Shown piece after piece: positions 13,511 to 23,304 of a DNA stretch of 37,212 nucleotides. Source of the stretch: an uncultured Bacteroidales bacterium (GTDB lineage: Bacteria; Bacteroidota; Bacteroidia; Bacteroidales; UBA932); assembly GCA_945827785.1 (NCBI GenBank), contig CALZOR010000012.1:1-37212 (forward strand). The letters run 5' to 3'. The notes below the pieces were generated by a model. That model was not told where the DNA came from and did not search any database. It saw only the letters and a program-made list of their open reading frames with translations. Position 1 is the stretch's first letter, and each line of letters starts with the position of its first letter. Position numbers and translations under genes: made by a program.

Positions 13511-16324
13511 ATGGCAGAAAATGGCAATATCATAGTAAGAGGAGCAAAGGTAAATAACCTCAAGAACATCACGGTGGAAATCCCGCGTGGAAAGTTTGTC
13601 GTGATAACAGGTATTTCCGGTTCAGGCAAGTCTTCGCTTGCCTTTGACACCCTTTTTGCTGAAGGACAGAGACGATTTGCGGAAAGCCTGTCTTCGTATG
13701 CCAGGCAGTTCCTCGGCCGAATGTCCAAACCAGATGTGGACCAGATAGAAGGCATCCCTCCGGCAATTGCCATACAGCAGAAGGTAAATACCAGAAATCC
13801 CCGCTCCACAGTTGCCACCAGTACCGAGATTTACGACTATCTCAGAATGATATTCGCCCGCATTGGCCGCACATATTCTCCTGTAACAGGTCAGGAAGTC
13901 AAGTGCAGCAGCGCAGCTGATGTGATATCATACATAATGCAGCCCGGCTATGATGCCGCCTACATACTCTCCGACCTTGAATGGGAGAAAAGAAATGATA
14001 AGGTGGAACTGATGCTTGCCCTTAAGGAAGAAGGCTATTCAAGACTTTTTGCCGAAGGGAAGGTATTGCGCATTGAGGAGGTCATGCAGATGGACGGCAA
14101 CTATCCTCGCGAATGCTGTCTTCTGATAGACAGGCTCAGGCTGCCTCAGGAAGAAAATGAAGATTTGATGACAAGGCTGCATTCATCTGTGGATACGGCA
14201 TTTGACAAAGGAAACGGAACACTTATCATAAGCAAGACAGCCGGAACGGACACCGTCACGGAAACCTTCATAAACCGTTTCGAGGCTGATGGAATGAAAT
14301 TTTCCGTTCCTGACGAATATCTCTTCAGTTTCAACAGTCCTCTCGGTGCTTGCCCGACCTGCGGGGGTTTGGGACAGATTATCGGAATCAGCGAGGATTT
14401 GGTCGTCCCTGACAAAAGCCTCACAATATATGACGGCGCAATCACGTGCTGGAGAGGGGAGAAGATGGGATGGTTCAAGAATCAGCTCATCCTTAATGCC
14501 GAGCGATACGGAATTCCGATATTTGAGCCTTATTGCAACCTGAGTCCAGAAGTGAAAACCATGATATGGAAAGGATGCAAAGGCCGTACGGAGGAGGAAT
14601 CCATAATTGGAATAGATGAATTCTTCCGCTGGGTGGACTCGAACAAATATAAGATTCAGTACAAATATATGCTCAGCCGCTATTCCGGCAAGACCGTATG
14701 CTATGATTGCGGTGGAAGCCGGTTGCGTCGTGAGGCAATGTATGTGAAGGTCGGCGGCAAGAATATACATCAGTTGCTATGCATGACAGTTTCAGAACTA
14801 AGGGAGTTTCTGCATGATGTGCAACTTACTGAAAACGAGCATCTTATTGCTGATAAGGCTATCCAGGAAATCGACTCTCGCCTGAAATACATCGAAGATG
14901 TAGGCCTGGGATATCTCACTCTGAACAGGACATCCAACACTCTCTCTGGAGGAGAAAGCCAGAGGGTGAACCTTGTAAACGCCCTGGGAAGTTCCCTTGT
15001 GGGTTCTCTCTACATCCTTGACGAACCGAGTATCGGCCTGCATCCACGTGATACTGACAGGCTTATTTCGGTCTTGAAACGTCTCAGGGACATAGGAAAT
15101 ACTGTCGTGGTTGTCGAGCATGACGAGGAAATAATGCGTGCAGCCGACCAGTTGATAGACATCGGTCCAAAGGCAGGAATCCATGGAGGTGAAATAGTAT
15201 TCTCCGGCAGTCTTGCTCAGGATTATCCGCCTCAAGTCAGGGAAAAGTCACTTACTCTGCAATATCTTTGCAAGGACCGCAGCAGATATGTCCGTGATAA
15301 GCGCAAGTGGTCATATTCGATTGATGTCGAGGGAGCGATGGAGCACAACCTGAAGGATATAAACGTGCGCTTTCCTCTCGGAGTCCTTACAGTCGTGACG
15401 GGAGTGAGCGGGAGCGGCAAATCATCCCTTGTCGGAGATATTCTCTATCCGGCCGTTTACAGACATCTTAACCATACCGGCTCGGCTCCGGGTACATTCA
15501 GGGGCCTTTCCGGCAATGTTGACCGCATAACTCAGGTCGAGTATGTTGACCAGAATCCGATAGGGAAGAGCTCAAGATCCAATGCCGTAACCTATCTCAA
15601 GGTCTATGATGACATACGTAAGCTTCTGTCAGAGCAGCAATATGCAAAAATCAACGGTTACACTCCTTCACATTTCTCCTTCAACATGGAAGGCGGACGT
15701 TGTCCGGAGTGCCAGGGTGAGGGCTTTGTACGAATCGGCATGCAGTTCATGGCGGATGTCACCATGGTCTGCGAAGCTTGCGGTGGAAGGCGTTTCAAAC
15801 CGGATATCCTTGAAGTCAAATACAAGGGACTCAATATCGATGACATTCTGAATATGAGGGTCGATGAGGCCATCGAATTCTTTTCTGCCCAGCCGGAGCC
15901 ACTTGCAAAACGCATAGCTGAAAGACTCCAGCCTCTGATGGATGTCGGCCTGTCCTACATCCAGCTCGGGCAAAGCAGCAGCAGTCTTTCCGGAGGGGAG
16001 AGCCAGCGCGTGAAACTTGCTTATTTCCTGTCAATGACCGAGGGAACGGGCAAGAACAGCCAGCGGATTCTTTTCATTTTCGATGAGCCGACAACCGGTC
16101 TTCATTTCTATGACGTAGAGAAACTGCTCAAGTCTTTCGATGCTCTTCTGTCAAAAGGACACAGCATAGTTGTCGTCGAGCATAATCCGGATGTAATCCG
16201 CTCTGCAGACTGGATTATAGACTTAGGCCCTGAGGCAGGTGACAAAGGCGGCAACCTTGTCTTTGCCGGCACTCCGGAGGACCTGGCAAAATGTCGTGAA
16301 TCCTATACTGCACGTTATCTCTGA
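13511..16324 (+). CDS. uvrA: Excinuclease ABC subunit UvrA
   Basis: 937 residues, the normal length for UvrA, the damage-recognition ATPase that loads UvrB in nucleotide excision repair. It has two ABC halves. The first has Walker [16 protein letters not shown] near residue 32, a CPTC/CYDC zinc-binding region and signature [11 protein letters not shown]. The second has Walker [16 protein letters not shown], a zinc finger with CPEC and CEAC, signature [12 protein letters not shown], and Walker [14 protein letters not shown]. Start ATG 13511 gives the usual N-terminus [14 protein letters not shown]. The 3' end overlaps the convergent BIG2-lipoprotein gene by 10 bases. Confidence 0.98.
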   Translation: MAENGNIIVRGAKVNNLKNITVEIPRGKFVVITGISGSGKSSLAFDTLFAEGQRRFAESLSSYARQFLGRMSKPDVDQIEGIPPAIAIQQKVNTRNPRSTVATSTEIYDYLRMIFARIGRTYSPVTGQEVKCSSAADVISYIMQPGYDAAYILSDLEWEKRNDKVELMLALKEEGYSRLFAEGKVLRIEEVMQMDGNYPRECCLLIDRLRLPQEENEDLMTRLHSSVDTAFDKGNGTLIISKTAGTDTVTETFINRFEADGMKFSVPDEYLFSFNSPLGACPTCGGLGQIIGISEDLVVPDKSLTIYDGAITCWRGEKMGWFKNQLILNAERYGIPIFEPYCNLSPEVKTMIWKGCKGRTEEESIIGIDEFFRWVDSNKYKIQYKYMLSRYSGKTVCYDCGGSRLRREAMYVKVGGKNIHQLLCMTVSELREFLHDVQLTENEHLIADKAIQEIDSRLKYIEDVGLGYLTLNRTSNTLSGGESQRVNLVNALGSSLVGSLYILDEPSIGLHPRDTDRLISVLKRLRDIGNTVVVVEHDEEIMRAADQLIDIGPKAGIHGGEIVFSGSLAQDYPPQVREKSLTLQYLCKDRSRYVRDKRKWSYSIDVEGAMEHNLKDINVRFPLGVLTVVTGVSGSGKSSLVGDILYPAVYRHLNHTGSAPGTFRGLSGNVDRITQVEYVDQNPIGKSSRSNAVTYLKVYDDIRKLLSEQQYAKINGYTPSHFSFNMEGGRCPECQGEGFVRIGMQFMADVTMVCEACGGRRFKPDILEVKYKGLNIDDILNMRVDEAIEFFSAQPEPLAKRIAERLQPLMDVGLSYIQLGQSSSSLSGGESQRVKLAYFLSMTEGTGKNSQRILFIFDEPTTGLHFYDVEKLLKSFDALLSKGHSIVVVEHNPDVIRSADWIIDLGPEAGDKGGNLVFAGTPEDLAKCRESYTARYL

Positions 16325-17853
16325 TTCACTTCAACTACAATAAGTTTGCTGTCATTTATAGGATAACCGGCTGACATATAGAGCATTCCTCTTCCGCTTT
16401 TCAACAGGGTGAGTGTGACTCCAAGCCCATCCTTGTCCGGCTCGTAGTCATAGATACCTCTGCTTTTGTCGAGTTCGAGTTCTTCATATCCAAGGTCAAA
16501 CGGAGTATTTGGCGGGAATATCTCGCACCAGATATGGATTTTGTCTCCGATGTCCCCTACAATGTATTCGCCGGGATGCAGTATGAAGTAATAATCCTTG
16601 AACTTGGATTTGACCTTGCAACTTGCCCTGGCACCTCCTCCGTCCCTGCTTTGGCATGTAATGGTACATTCTCCTTCTCCGGTTGCCGTAACCAGGCCTG
16701 TATCTGAGACACTTGCTACTCTGGGATTGTCGCTGAGCCAGACCAGACTTGTATATGAGGCATCCTCCGGCTCAATCGAGGTTTCAAGAAGGTGCGACTG
16801 TCCTTCATATTCAAACCGGATTTCCGAATCGGAAAGATTGATTTGTTTGACAAATGTACAAAGACCGCTCTTGTCCACGCTCCATCCATCTTTGGACAGC
16901 CCGTCATTTTGAGGCGTCACAGTAATTCTGTACAGACAGTTGCGTTCCACATTATGGTCAGAAGAATCTTCTCCTATGAGGAAACGGTACATCAAAGGAT
17001 TGTCAATACTCGCCTTGTCCGGCGAAAGGTATTCTATTTCCAACTCGATGTATGAACTGATTTTCAGCCTCGGGTCATTCGGCATTATCCCTTCCACAGA
17101 CCAGTTCCCCTGCATATTCTCAAGCATGTACAGGGCAAGTTCTCTGCTGCATCCTTCCGCATCGGAATAATTCAACGGGTCCGTTTCAAATTCAAGTTTT
17201 GAAAAACCGGCTGTAAAGAAATCGGACTCATCCATGACTGTGTTGTCCTTGAAAACTGAAATTACCTTAGGGCAGTTTATGATTCGTGCCCCAATCACAT
17301 TCATGCTTACATCCCCTGACAGTCTGCTCCTGTCGATTTTCAGACTGATTTTGGCCATCATTCTCTTCATCGGAATTGCCAATGTCCTGTCACCGGATTC
17401 AATGCTCACATCCTCCATGCGGATGCTCATCGGTATTCCGCTGCGGTAGTCATCCGGCCTTGTAAGGTGATATCGTATGTCATCGAGTTCATCCATTGAC
17501 TTCACCAAAGTCCTGTAACCGAAATTCGCACAGCCGAATATGTTGTACTTCTTGCCGGGAATCATTTTGAAGCTGACTCCCTCCGACATTGCCGTGGCAA
17601 GGCTTTGTCCGCTGAACCACCAGGCATATTCAAGAGCGCCATAGTCATCGAAAATCATCAGACTGATGTCTGTAACCTTGTTCTCATCCGGATCTTCCGA
17701 TTTGGTTGCCAGCTCTCCTGTGGCGAATGTCAACCGGACATCTTCAGTTTTCTGTTCATCTGCGTATGTGCCTGGTTCACAACTGCTAAATACTGTTGTT
17801 AAAACGATAACCGCGTTCAGAACAAGATTTCGTATGTACTTTTCTCTTCCCAT
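16315..17853 (-). CDS. DUF4906-like surface lipoprotein with a BIG2 domain
   Basis: 512 residues with a signal peptide and lipobox ending FSSC. The first two thirds resemble DUF4906 fimbrial-type lipoproteins: VTDISLMIFDDYGALEYAWW, KKYNIFGCANFG, an AIPMKRMMAKISLKID core and late VERNCLYRITVTPQND. Residues about 345-415 form a BIG2 bacterial Ig-like domain (LVWLSDNPRVASVSDTGLV, TATGEGECTITC). A final beta region of about 95 residues is unassigned. Large multi-domain proteins at the end of Mfa/Fim-type operons often act as tip or accessory components, so a tip-adhesin role is an inference. It overlaps the upstream Mfa2-like gene by 37 bases and uvrA by 10. Confidence 0.72.
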   Translation of the reverse strand: MGREKYIRNLVLNAVIVLTTVFSSCEPGTYADEQKTEDVRLTFATGELATKSEDPDENKVTDISLMIFDDYGALEYAWWFSGQSLATAMSEGVSFKMIPGKKYNIFGCANFGYRTLVKSMDELDDIRYHLTRPDDYRSGIPMSIRMEDVSIESGDRTLAIPMKRMMAKISLKIDRSRLSGDVSMNVIGARIINCPKVISVFKDNTVMDESDFFTAGFSKLEFETDPLNYSDAEGCSRELALYMLENMQGNWSVEGIMPNDPRLKISSYIELEIEYLSPDKASIDNPLMYRFLIGEDSSDHNVERNCLYRITVTPQNDGLSKDGWSVDKSGLCTFVKQINLSDSEIRFEYEGQSHLLETSIEPEDASYTSLVWLSDNPRVASVSDTGLVTATGEGECTITCQSRDGGGARASCKVKSKFKDYYFILHPGEYIVGDIGDKIHIWCEIFPPNTPFDLGYEELELDKSRGIYDYEPDKDGLGVTLTLLKSGRGMLYMSAGYPINDSKLIVVEVNQR

Positions 17854-18845
17854 TTCTCCACCACCAGTTTAAATTGTACACTTTCCACGCCGGCCGGAAT
17901 ATCGGGGTCCGATGTGCCTTTTCTCCTTATATCCAGATCATATATGTAATTGCAGTTCCGGACAATACCGCAGCCCTCATTATCCCTTCCGACAGAAATG
18001 GACCAGTAATAGGTTTTTCCTGCAATCTTTCCTTCAAGGACAAGCCTGGTAAAGGGTGAACCAGGGCTTTCCACCTGACTGGTATTGGGAAAGCATAGAT
18101 ATTCCAGATTGCATTTATTTACATTGCTTCCAATCGCCTCATGAAAATTTTGTAAAATTATTTCCTTACAGATGAAATTGTCCAGATCACCCTCTTCCAG
18201 ATGTCCGTTGTTTATTATTCTCATCGGGTAGTCCTGCTTTATTGCATTTACAGGACATTCAGCATTCACATTTATCAGATATGCTCTTGCATCCTTTATT
18301 TTTTCTCCCTCATATGGCTGTCCGGAAAAATCGCATCTTACACTCCTGAGAACCACCTGGCTGACAAGTGGAGTGAGAGCAAAATCTCCTGCATATTCTC
18401 CGGCGGTTATTTCCATTATACCACAACTTGTGCATTTGTCAGGCCTTTCATTCTCAAGACTGACTGTAATCTTGTCGATTGAACCAAGATTGTTGACCTG
18501 TGCCCAATTGAAGCGGTCATATCCGGAATTGGCAATTGCACAGACTATTTTTTCACCGCTGCAAGATGCAATTCCAAGACGTCCATCTTCCCAGCTTTCA
18601 AATCTTTGATATGAATCAAGCCTTCTCAGCTTGTCATTGTTGAAAACGAAGATATCAAGAGCCTTTTCGCTCTGCTTGCTGCCGCTCTTGCTTATCACAC
18701 TGATATTGGTTTCGGTTACCACCTTCCGCTCCTGATAATCAAAAGCGGAGGTGCAACCGTTGACCAATGCCGGGAACAGTAGTGTAAGAAGCCCCAGAAT
18801 GGGTATTGAAAAAGAGTAAGCAAGTTTTGAGAAAAAGTGTGTCAT
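17817..18845 (-). CDS. FimB/Mfa2-like fimbrial anchor lipoprotein
   Basis: 342 residues with an N-terminal signal and lipobox LVNGC. The mature part starts with a strand followed by ALDIFVFNNDKLRRLDSYQRF. This is the pattern of FimB/Mfa2-family proteins (fimbrillin-associated anchors), which attach type V pili to the outer membrane. Several paired cysteines (SCSGEKIVC, CTSCGIM, GCGIVRNC) are unusual for the family and could form disulfides after export. It lies 58 bases after the outer-membrane protein gene and overlaps the next gene by 37 bases, consistent with one operon. The similarity is by pattern only; a diverged fimbrillin is the alternative. Confidence 0.65.
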   Translation of the reverse strand: MTHFFSKLAYSFSIPILGLLTLLFPALVNGCTSAFDYQERKVVTETNISVISKSGSKQSEKALDIFVFNNDKLRRLDSYQRFESWEDGRLGIASCSGEKIVCAIANSGYDRFNWAQVNNLGSIDKITVSLENERPDKCTSCGIMEITAGEYAGDFALTPLVSQVVLRSVRCDFSGQPYEGEKIKDARAYLINVNAECPVNAIKQDYPMRIINNGHLEEGDLDNFICKEIILQNFHEAIGSNVNKCNLEYLCFPNTSQVESPGSPFTRLVLEGKIAGKTYYWSISVGRDNEGCGIVRNCNYIYDLDIRRKGTSDPDIPAGVESVQFKLVVEKWEEKSTYEILF

Positions 18846-18903
18846 AATAGAAAAGAGTAAACCAAGTTGAATGAAGTTGCTCCCGGCATTTTCCCGTTAT
18901 TTC

Positions 18904-19446
18904 TCAGAATGAATAGTCTATACCCAACCGTAAGAAGTTGGTATTGAAATTCTTGTTTCGTATGTTGTCTATTATACCTGTTTTTACAGATGCTACGATT
19001 CCCAGTCCTTTATATATTCGCATCCGAAGCCCCGCTTCCATTATTGCATCAGGCCCTGATACATTTCCATATCTAATACCGGCTGCTATGAACGGACCTT
19101 TTCGTTCCCCTTTGACCCAATATTGTGCATACATTTCGAAACTGCTGAGGTTCTTGTCAATTTCCACCCAGGGCACACGACTCCCGGTATCGGAACTGTG
19201 TGCCGATTCAATTTCAGTCGGACCCTTTACAAGCCTCCATATATTAATGCATGCGCCTGCACATACGGACCAGTAATTATTGATGCCGTGTGCAAAGCAG
19301 ATTTCTGCACCCTTCCCCGTGACCAGCGACGAAAGGCCAATCCCCGCTACCATTTTCTCTTCTGCCCTGCTTACCTTTCCGGATGTGCGGGCGAATGCAT
19401 GCGACAAAAGCAATGACAAACACAAAACCATCGTTAATCGTTCCAT
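18904..19446 (-). CDS. Small outer-membrane beta-barrel protein, first gene of second surface operon
   Basis: 180 residues from ATG 19446. The frame is open to a TTG at 19461, but that codon lies in a -7-like element. It has a signal peptide (MERLTMVLCLSLLLSHAFA) followed by alternating strands such as MVAGIGLSSLVTGKGAEICF and a C-terminal LRLGIDYSF ending in Phe, typical of outer-membrane barrels. Its place before a FimB/Mfa2-like gene parallels the DUF3575 gene heading the first fimbrial operon. I do not recognise a specific family. Confidence 0.65.
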   Translation of the reverse strand: MERLTMVLCLSLLLSHAFARTSGKVSRAEEKMVAGIGLSSLVTGKGAEICFAHGINNYWSVCAGACINIWRLVKGPTEIESAHSSDTGSRVPWVEIDKNLSSFEMYAQYWVKGERKGPFIAAGIRYGNVSGPDAIMEAGLRMRIYKGLGIVASVKTGIIDNIRNKNFNTNFLRLGIDYSF

Positions 19447-19458
19447 TTTGTTTTTGTG

Positions 19459-19466
19459 CAAAGCTA
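19459..19466 (-). promoter_or_regulatory. Possible -7 element of the second surface operon
   Basis: The minus strand reads TAGCTTTG here, a TAnnTTTG match. It lies only 12 bases before ATG 19446 and has no TTG at -33, so the leader would be very short. The call is tentative. Confidence 0.35.
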
Positions 19467-19496
19467 TGGCAAAGATTCCGAATGATTTTGCGATTT

Positions 19497-19518
19497 AAAA
19501 GTTGAACCTCCAACTTTT
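19497..19518 (-). terminator. Terminator-like hairpin after the phosphoethanolamine transferase gene
   Basis: AAAAGTTG (19497-19504) pairs perfectly with CAACTTTT (19511-19518) around a 6-base loop. The structure works on both strands, with T-rich flanks. It lies about 100 bases beyond the stop at 19619, separating the glycan cluster from the second surface operon. The rest of 19519-19618 shows no gene. Confidence 0.55.
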
Positions 19519-19618
19519 TCTGTTTTTGATAGTTTTTGGTTTTTCTCGGGGAACCGTAAGAAAAATTTGATAGGGGATAGGGCTGAAAATGCCTATATAG
19601 TGACGAAAATCATTCAGA

Positions 19619-21439
19619 TTAATCCCATGGAAAGCTCTTTAATGGCTTAACCTGGTCATAATCTACGCGTACAGTTGAGGTAATTGCCCTTGGAATCCTC
19701 TTTCTCGAATCATTGAATTCATCGGAAATAAGGCTCCTTGCAGGGTCAAAGTCCTTGCACCTGACTCCGGCAATGTCCATAAGAAGGTGCGGAAGGTCGT
19801 CTGTCATGAAAGGCCTGTGAACAGAACTTGCTATTTTCCTGAGCAATTCAGGGTGTTCATTTTGGGCCATAGGGGAAAGGTAAATCAGGAAAGGTATGTC
19901 CAGCTGGCAGTGTACGGCTTTGTATCCGCCAGATTCATAGTCATGCGAACGTCCTATATGATTGCGGAAATCATGAACTTCATCTCCATGGTCAGGAAAA
20001 TAGATAATGACTGCGTCACGGTCTGCGTAAAGGCTTATAATCCGGGATATTACATAGTCATTGTAAAGTGTTGCATTATCGTAGTGAGCTACGTAGATCT
20101 TTTGCTCCGATGTGAGGTCCAGTCTTTGAGCATAATCAGATTCGTTGAATCTGTTCCAGTTTGAAGGATACCGTTCCGATGCCTGGACATGCTGTCCGGA
20201 TAAATTGAAAATCACCAGGTTGCTGTCTTTTTCAATCTCGTCCTGCACAGAGGCATAGGCATCTATGAGTTCACCATCGTACTGATATTTGACTGTGTTC
20301 TTGTGGTTGAAGAGTTTATCCTGCATTGCTGGGTGATTGAAGAAACCGCATGAGGCATCGTACGTATCCATCGCAGGGTCATAAACAAACTGGTTGCTGT
20401 AGAAATTTACACAGAAACCAGCTTTTTTGAATACCGCAGGGAAAAGCGGAGCTTCGTACCATCCTCGATTCTGGTCAAGGCTGGAAAGGCTCATGAAGTT
20501 TCTGAATGAAAGGGAAGTTGCATTGACGGAACTGATGACATCGTCAAAGATGAACAGCCCGTCTGTTTGCTCCAGAAGAGGATTTGTCGGTAGGGGATAG
20601 CCGTATAACGATGAGTGGTATTTGCTGTGGGATTCTCCGATTACTACTACAATGTCTGCCGGTGCATTTCCTTCCCTTGAAGCTACAATCCCGTCTTGTG
20701 ACAAGGAGCATTTTTCAAAGTCATCGGACTCCTGAACAAACTGGATAACAGCATTGTATGTCATATAGACGATTGATCTGGATACCGGTTTACCGATAGT
20801 ATAAACGGTATTTTCAACAAAATCGAAAGTAAATGCCTTGTATACTGTGAATGGGTAAATTATTGATGCGCAGATATATAACATCCCTAAAAATTCGAGA
20901 ACAGTATTACATTTCCCTTTTTGGCGCATTTCGTCAGCATTCTTCTTGCTCTGTAATTTGCTGTTTATCAGTTCAATAATTAAAGCCAATGCAATTCCCG
21001 CAACAAACAGCCCTGCAATTTTCAGAAAGCGTGGCGATAGAATATAGGTCCTGAAGAACTCTTCGCTTTCTGCATTTGTGGTCTCATTGACAAGCTGAAG
21101 GATGAACGCATTGACATGGGTGCCGAAAAATTCATACAGAAAATAATCTGTGCATGCAGCAATCCATACGAGCAGGGTGAAAGTCCAGGCAAGAGCCGGA
21201 CCAAAGCGCTTGAAGATGAGGCTTGCAGCGAAGCATAACCACAAAATAATGTAAGCTATGAAACTGCAGAGAAACATGTTTCCGAAAATTCCTTCAAGGA
21301 GGTCACCGGCTGCGCGCCCAAAGCCCAGCCCATATAACTGTGGAATGAACAAACTGATACTCAAGCAAATATATGCGAAAGTATATTCTTTGACAGGCTT
21401 TAGTACAAGTTCTGCCGCTTTTTTAATAACTCCTACCAT
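19619..21439 (-). CDS. Phosphoethanolamine transferase (EptA/CptA-like, sulfatase fold)
   Basis: 606 residues. About five N-terminal membrane helices are followed by a periplasmic alkaline-phosphatase-fold domain from about residue 260. Visible active-site elements are VVIGESHSKYHSSLYGYPLP (Glu269 metal ligand), the probable nucleophile Thr308 in VNATSLSFRNFMS, FPDHGDE (Asp483, His484) and GRSHDY (His499). The family moves phosphoethanolamine from phosphatidylethanolamine to lipid A or core sugars, which can lower sensitivity to cationic peptides. Its place beside glycosyltransferases and an acyltransferase supports an envelope-glycan target; the acceptor is unknown. The upstream gap is 74 bases. 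Confidence 0.85.
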   Translation of the reverse strand: MVGVIKKAAELVLKPVKEYTFAYICLSISLFIPQLYGLGFGRAAGDLLEGIFGNMFLCSFIAYIILWLCFAASLIFKRFGPALAWTFTLLVWIAACTDYFLYEFFGTHVNAFILQLVNETTNAESEEFFRTYILSPRFLKIAGLFVAGIALALIIELINSKLQSKKNADEMRQKGKCNTVLEFLGMLYICASIIYPFTVYKAFTFDFVENTVYTIGKPVSRSIVYMTYNAVIQFVQESDDFEKCSLSQDGIVASREGNAPADIVVVIGESHSKYHSSLYGYPLPTNPLLEQTDGLFIFDDVISSVNATSLSFRNFMSLSSLDQNRGWYEAPLFPAVFKKAGFCVNFYSNQFVYDPAMDTYDASCGFFNHPAMQDKLFNHKNTVKYQYDGELIDAYASVQDEIEKDSNLVIFNLSGQHVQASERYPSNWNRFNESDYAQRLDLTSEQKIYVAHYDNATLYNDYVISRIISLYADRDAVIIYFPDHGDEVHDFRNHIGRSHDYESGGYKAVHCQLDIPFLIYLSPMAQNEHPELLRKIASSVHRPFMTDDLPHLLMDIAGVRCKDFDPARSLISDEFNDSRKRIPRAITSTVRVDYDQVKPLKSFPWD

Positions 21440-21513
21440 TTTCCTACAATTGCTGAAAGATATTTGCTGTCATATACAGTCTTGACGACAATATAAAAAA
21501 TAAGAAAGCGACG

Positions 21514-22353
21514 TCAATGTAGGCAATCCTGTTTTTCATTTCGGAATACTTTGTCAATCAATGATTTGAATTTAAGTTTTCTTTTTCTTTTGCTCTGCTC
21601 CCTTCTGTTCTTGAGGTCATTCAACTCGTTGAATGCACGCATATATTGTATTATCTTGTCCTGATGTGGCCGATAAATTTCCGGATACTTCGCAACAATG
21701 CGTCCAATCAGGGCCTCTTCTTTCCGGAGTGCTTCTGTAATTGCGGAACCCTTGCTATGCTGACGGTAATGGAACAGGACTTTGTCGAGTCGGACAACTT
21801 TGTCTTCAGGGCCGAGCAATCTCAGAAGAAAATCCCAGTCCTCGTAACCTGTCCTGAATGTTTCATCGTATCTGCCTGCTGTCATGGCATCTGTGCGTCT
21901 GTAGAAACAGGTGCAGAAAATGTGGTTTATCGCAATCAGCCTGTCATAGCTGTATTCAGGAAGGTTCCATGGGGCATCAACAGAACCGAACAGACTTGCC
22001 TTGCAATAGACCAGCTTTGTATCAGGCTGTTTCTCAAATACTTCCATGGCCATGGCCATGTATTCAGGACCAATTCTATCATCAGCATCCAATGGGAGGA
22101 TAAACTCGCCCGAAGCATTGTCAAGCCCAGTGTTACGGGCTCCGGGCAGCCCCTTGTTTTCCTGACGTACAAGTTTGAATCTGGAATCTCTGGAGCAGTA
22201 TTCTGCTGCAACTTTCCATGTGCCGTCCTTGCTGCCATCATCAACGATTATACATTCCCAGTCGGAGTAAGTTTGGTTGAGAACTGAGTCAAGTGCTTCA
22301 GCCAGAAAGGCTTCCACATTATATGACGGTACTATGACAGAAATCTTAGGCAT
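21514..22353 (-). CDS. Family 2 glycosyltransferase
   Basis: 279 residues. The GT-A fold of GT2 is clear: ISVIVPSYNVEAFLAEALDS, the nucleotide-binding VDDGSKDGT, GLPGARNTGLD and the metal-binding LPLDADDRIGPEYM. A later GYEDWDFLLRL holds the likely catalytic acid (EDW). It has a basic C-terminus (KNRREQSKRKRKLKFKSL) suited to membrane association. It uses an unknown nucleotide sugar, probably at the cytoplasmic face of the inner membrane. It overlaps the RgpF-like gene by 8 bases, so the two are translationally coupled. Confidence 0.9.
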   Translation of the reverse strand: MPKISVIVPSYNVEAFLAEALDSVLNQTYSDWECIIVDDGSKDGTWKVAAEYCSRDSRFKLVRQENKGLPGARNTGLDNASGEFILPLDADDRIGPEYMAMAMEVFEKQPDTKLVYCKASLFGSVDAPWNLPEYSYDRLIAINHIFCTCFYRRTDAMTAGRYDETFRTGYEDWDFLLRLLGPEDKVVRLDKVLFHYRQHSKGSAITEALRKEEALIGRIVAKYPEIYRPHQDKIIQYMRAFNELNDLKNRREQSKRKRKLKFKSLIDKVFRNEKQDCLH

Positions 22354-23227
22354 TTTTTACTCCTTTTGATGGCAGTTTGAACCGGAAACCGAATATGGTA
22401 AGAAACTTCTGACGCTCTTCTCCGTGGTAGTTGATTTCAAACAACCATGTCAGGAACGGCTGTATATTCCGTTTGACAAAGAAATAGCAATAGCGGTATC
22501 GGCTGCTTTTGATGAGTTTTTTCTGATATCCTTGAGCAGATACTGCGATGCAGAGTATTCTTTCGTATGCGTGAGTAAGGGTTCCATTGTTGTGTGATCC
22601 TTTGGATGCTGGGAAGATGTCACTCTTTATTCTCTCGTCCTTGAGGAACTCCAGGGCGCTTGCACGCACTGCAAACATAGTCCCGGCACAATATTCCCTG
22701 CTTAACGGCTTGATGCCAAGCCTTGCCAACTCGTCAGTGAGCATTTTCCCGTCTTCGATATTGCTGTCCCTGGTAGTTACATTCACATCCATGGAATAAA
22801 TAAGTCCCAGTTTAGGCCTGCTTACGAAGGCATTGTGATTCTTTGTGAAACGTTCCGGACTTCGAAGAAGAGCATTGACCATCAGACTCAGCCATTTTCT
22901 ACCCCTGAATTTGATTCCATTGAACTGTATGACCATGGACTCATCTTCGTTTTTTGTATGTAACTTTATGACATACAGGTATTTGGAAAGATCTATTCCC
23001 TTGATGCATTGGATGAAAGGCCAGATATCATAACCTCTGTTTTCAGTTTCCATGAAACGTGCGTCAGGTTTGAATTTCCTGATTGCATCAGCAGATTCTT
23101 TCGTCAGGTTGTTCCCGGTTACAATCAAATCCCATTCAACGCCTGTTATGTTCTTCATTTTGCTGATGAAATATGGAATCTGATTATGATAGTAAAGATG
23201 AAAAACTACAAGTATTTTTTCGGTCAT
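22346..23227 (-). CDS. Rhamnan synthesis protein F (RgpF)-like glycosyltransferase
   Basis: 293 residues. The family pattern is KILVVFHLYYHNQIPYFISK at the start, TENRGYDIWPFI in the middle and LYVIKLHTKNEDE, then RGRKWLSLMVNALL and AGTMFAVRASALEFL. These match the RgpF-type domain found in polysaccharide side-chain and lipopolysaccharide clusters. The family is thought to transfer sugars in surface polysaccharides; donor and acceptor are unknown here. It is the first gene of a minus-strand set running through the GT2 gene and probably the phosphoethanolamine transferase. Confidence 0.8.
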   Translation of the reverse strand: MTEKILVVFHLYYHNQIPYFISKMKNITGVEWDLIVTGNNLTKESADAIRKFKPDARFMETENRGYDIWPFIQCIKGIDLSKYLYVIKLHTKNEDESMVIQFNGIKFRGRKWLSLMVNALLRSPERFTKNHNAFVSRPKLGLIYSMDVNVTTRDSNIEDGKMLTDELARLGIKPLSREYCAGTMFAVRASALEFLKDERIKSDIFPASKGSHNNGTLTHAYERILCIAVSAQGYQKKLIKSSRYRYCYFFVKRNIQPFLTWLFEINYHGEERQKFLTIFGFRFKLPSKGVKNA

Positions 23228-23247
23228 ATCAATAAGGTCAAATCGGA

Positions 23248-23278
23248 TTGCAAAGTTAGTAAAATATTGGTACTTTTG
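23248..23278 (+). promoter_or_regulatory. Promoter of the plus-strand GT2 gene
   Basis: TTG (23248-23250), 20 bases, then TACTTTTG (23271-23278), both consensus. The opposite strand has its own -7 match, TAACTTTG, at plus 23251-23258 for the RgpF-like gene. The two divergent promoters therefore overlap in 77 bases. Confidence 0.65.
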
Positions 23279-23304
23279 TCAGGTTTACAATATAATGAGT
23301 CTTT

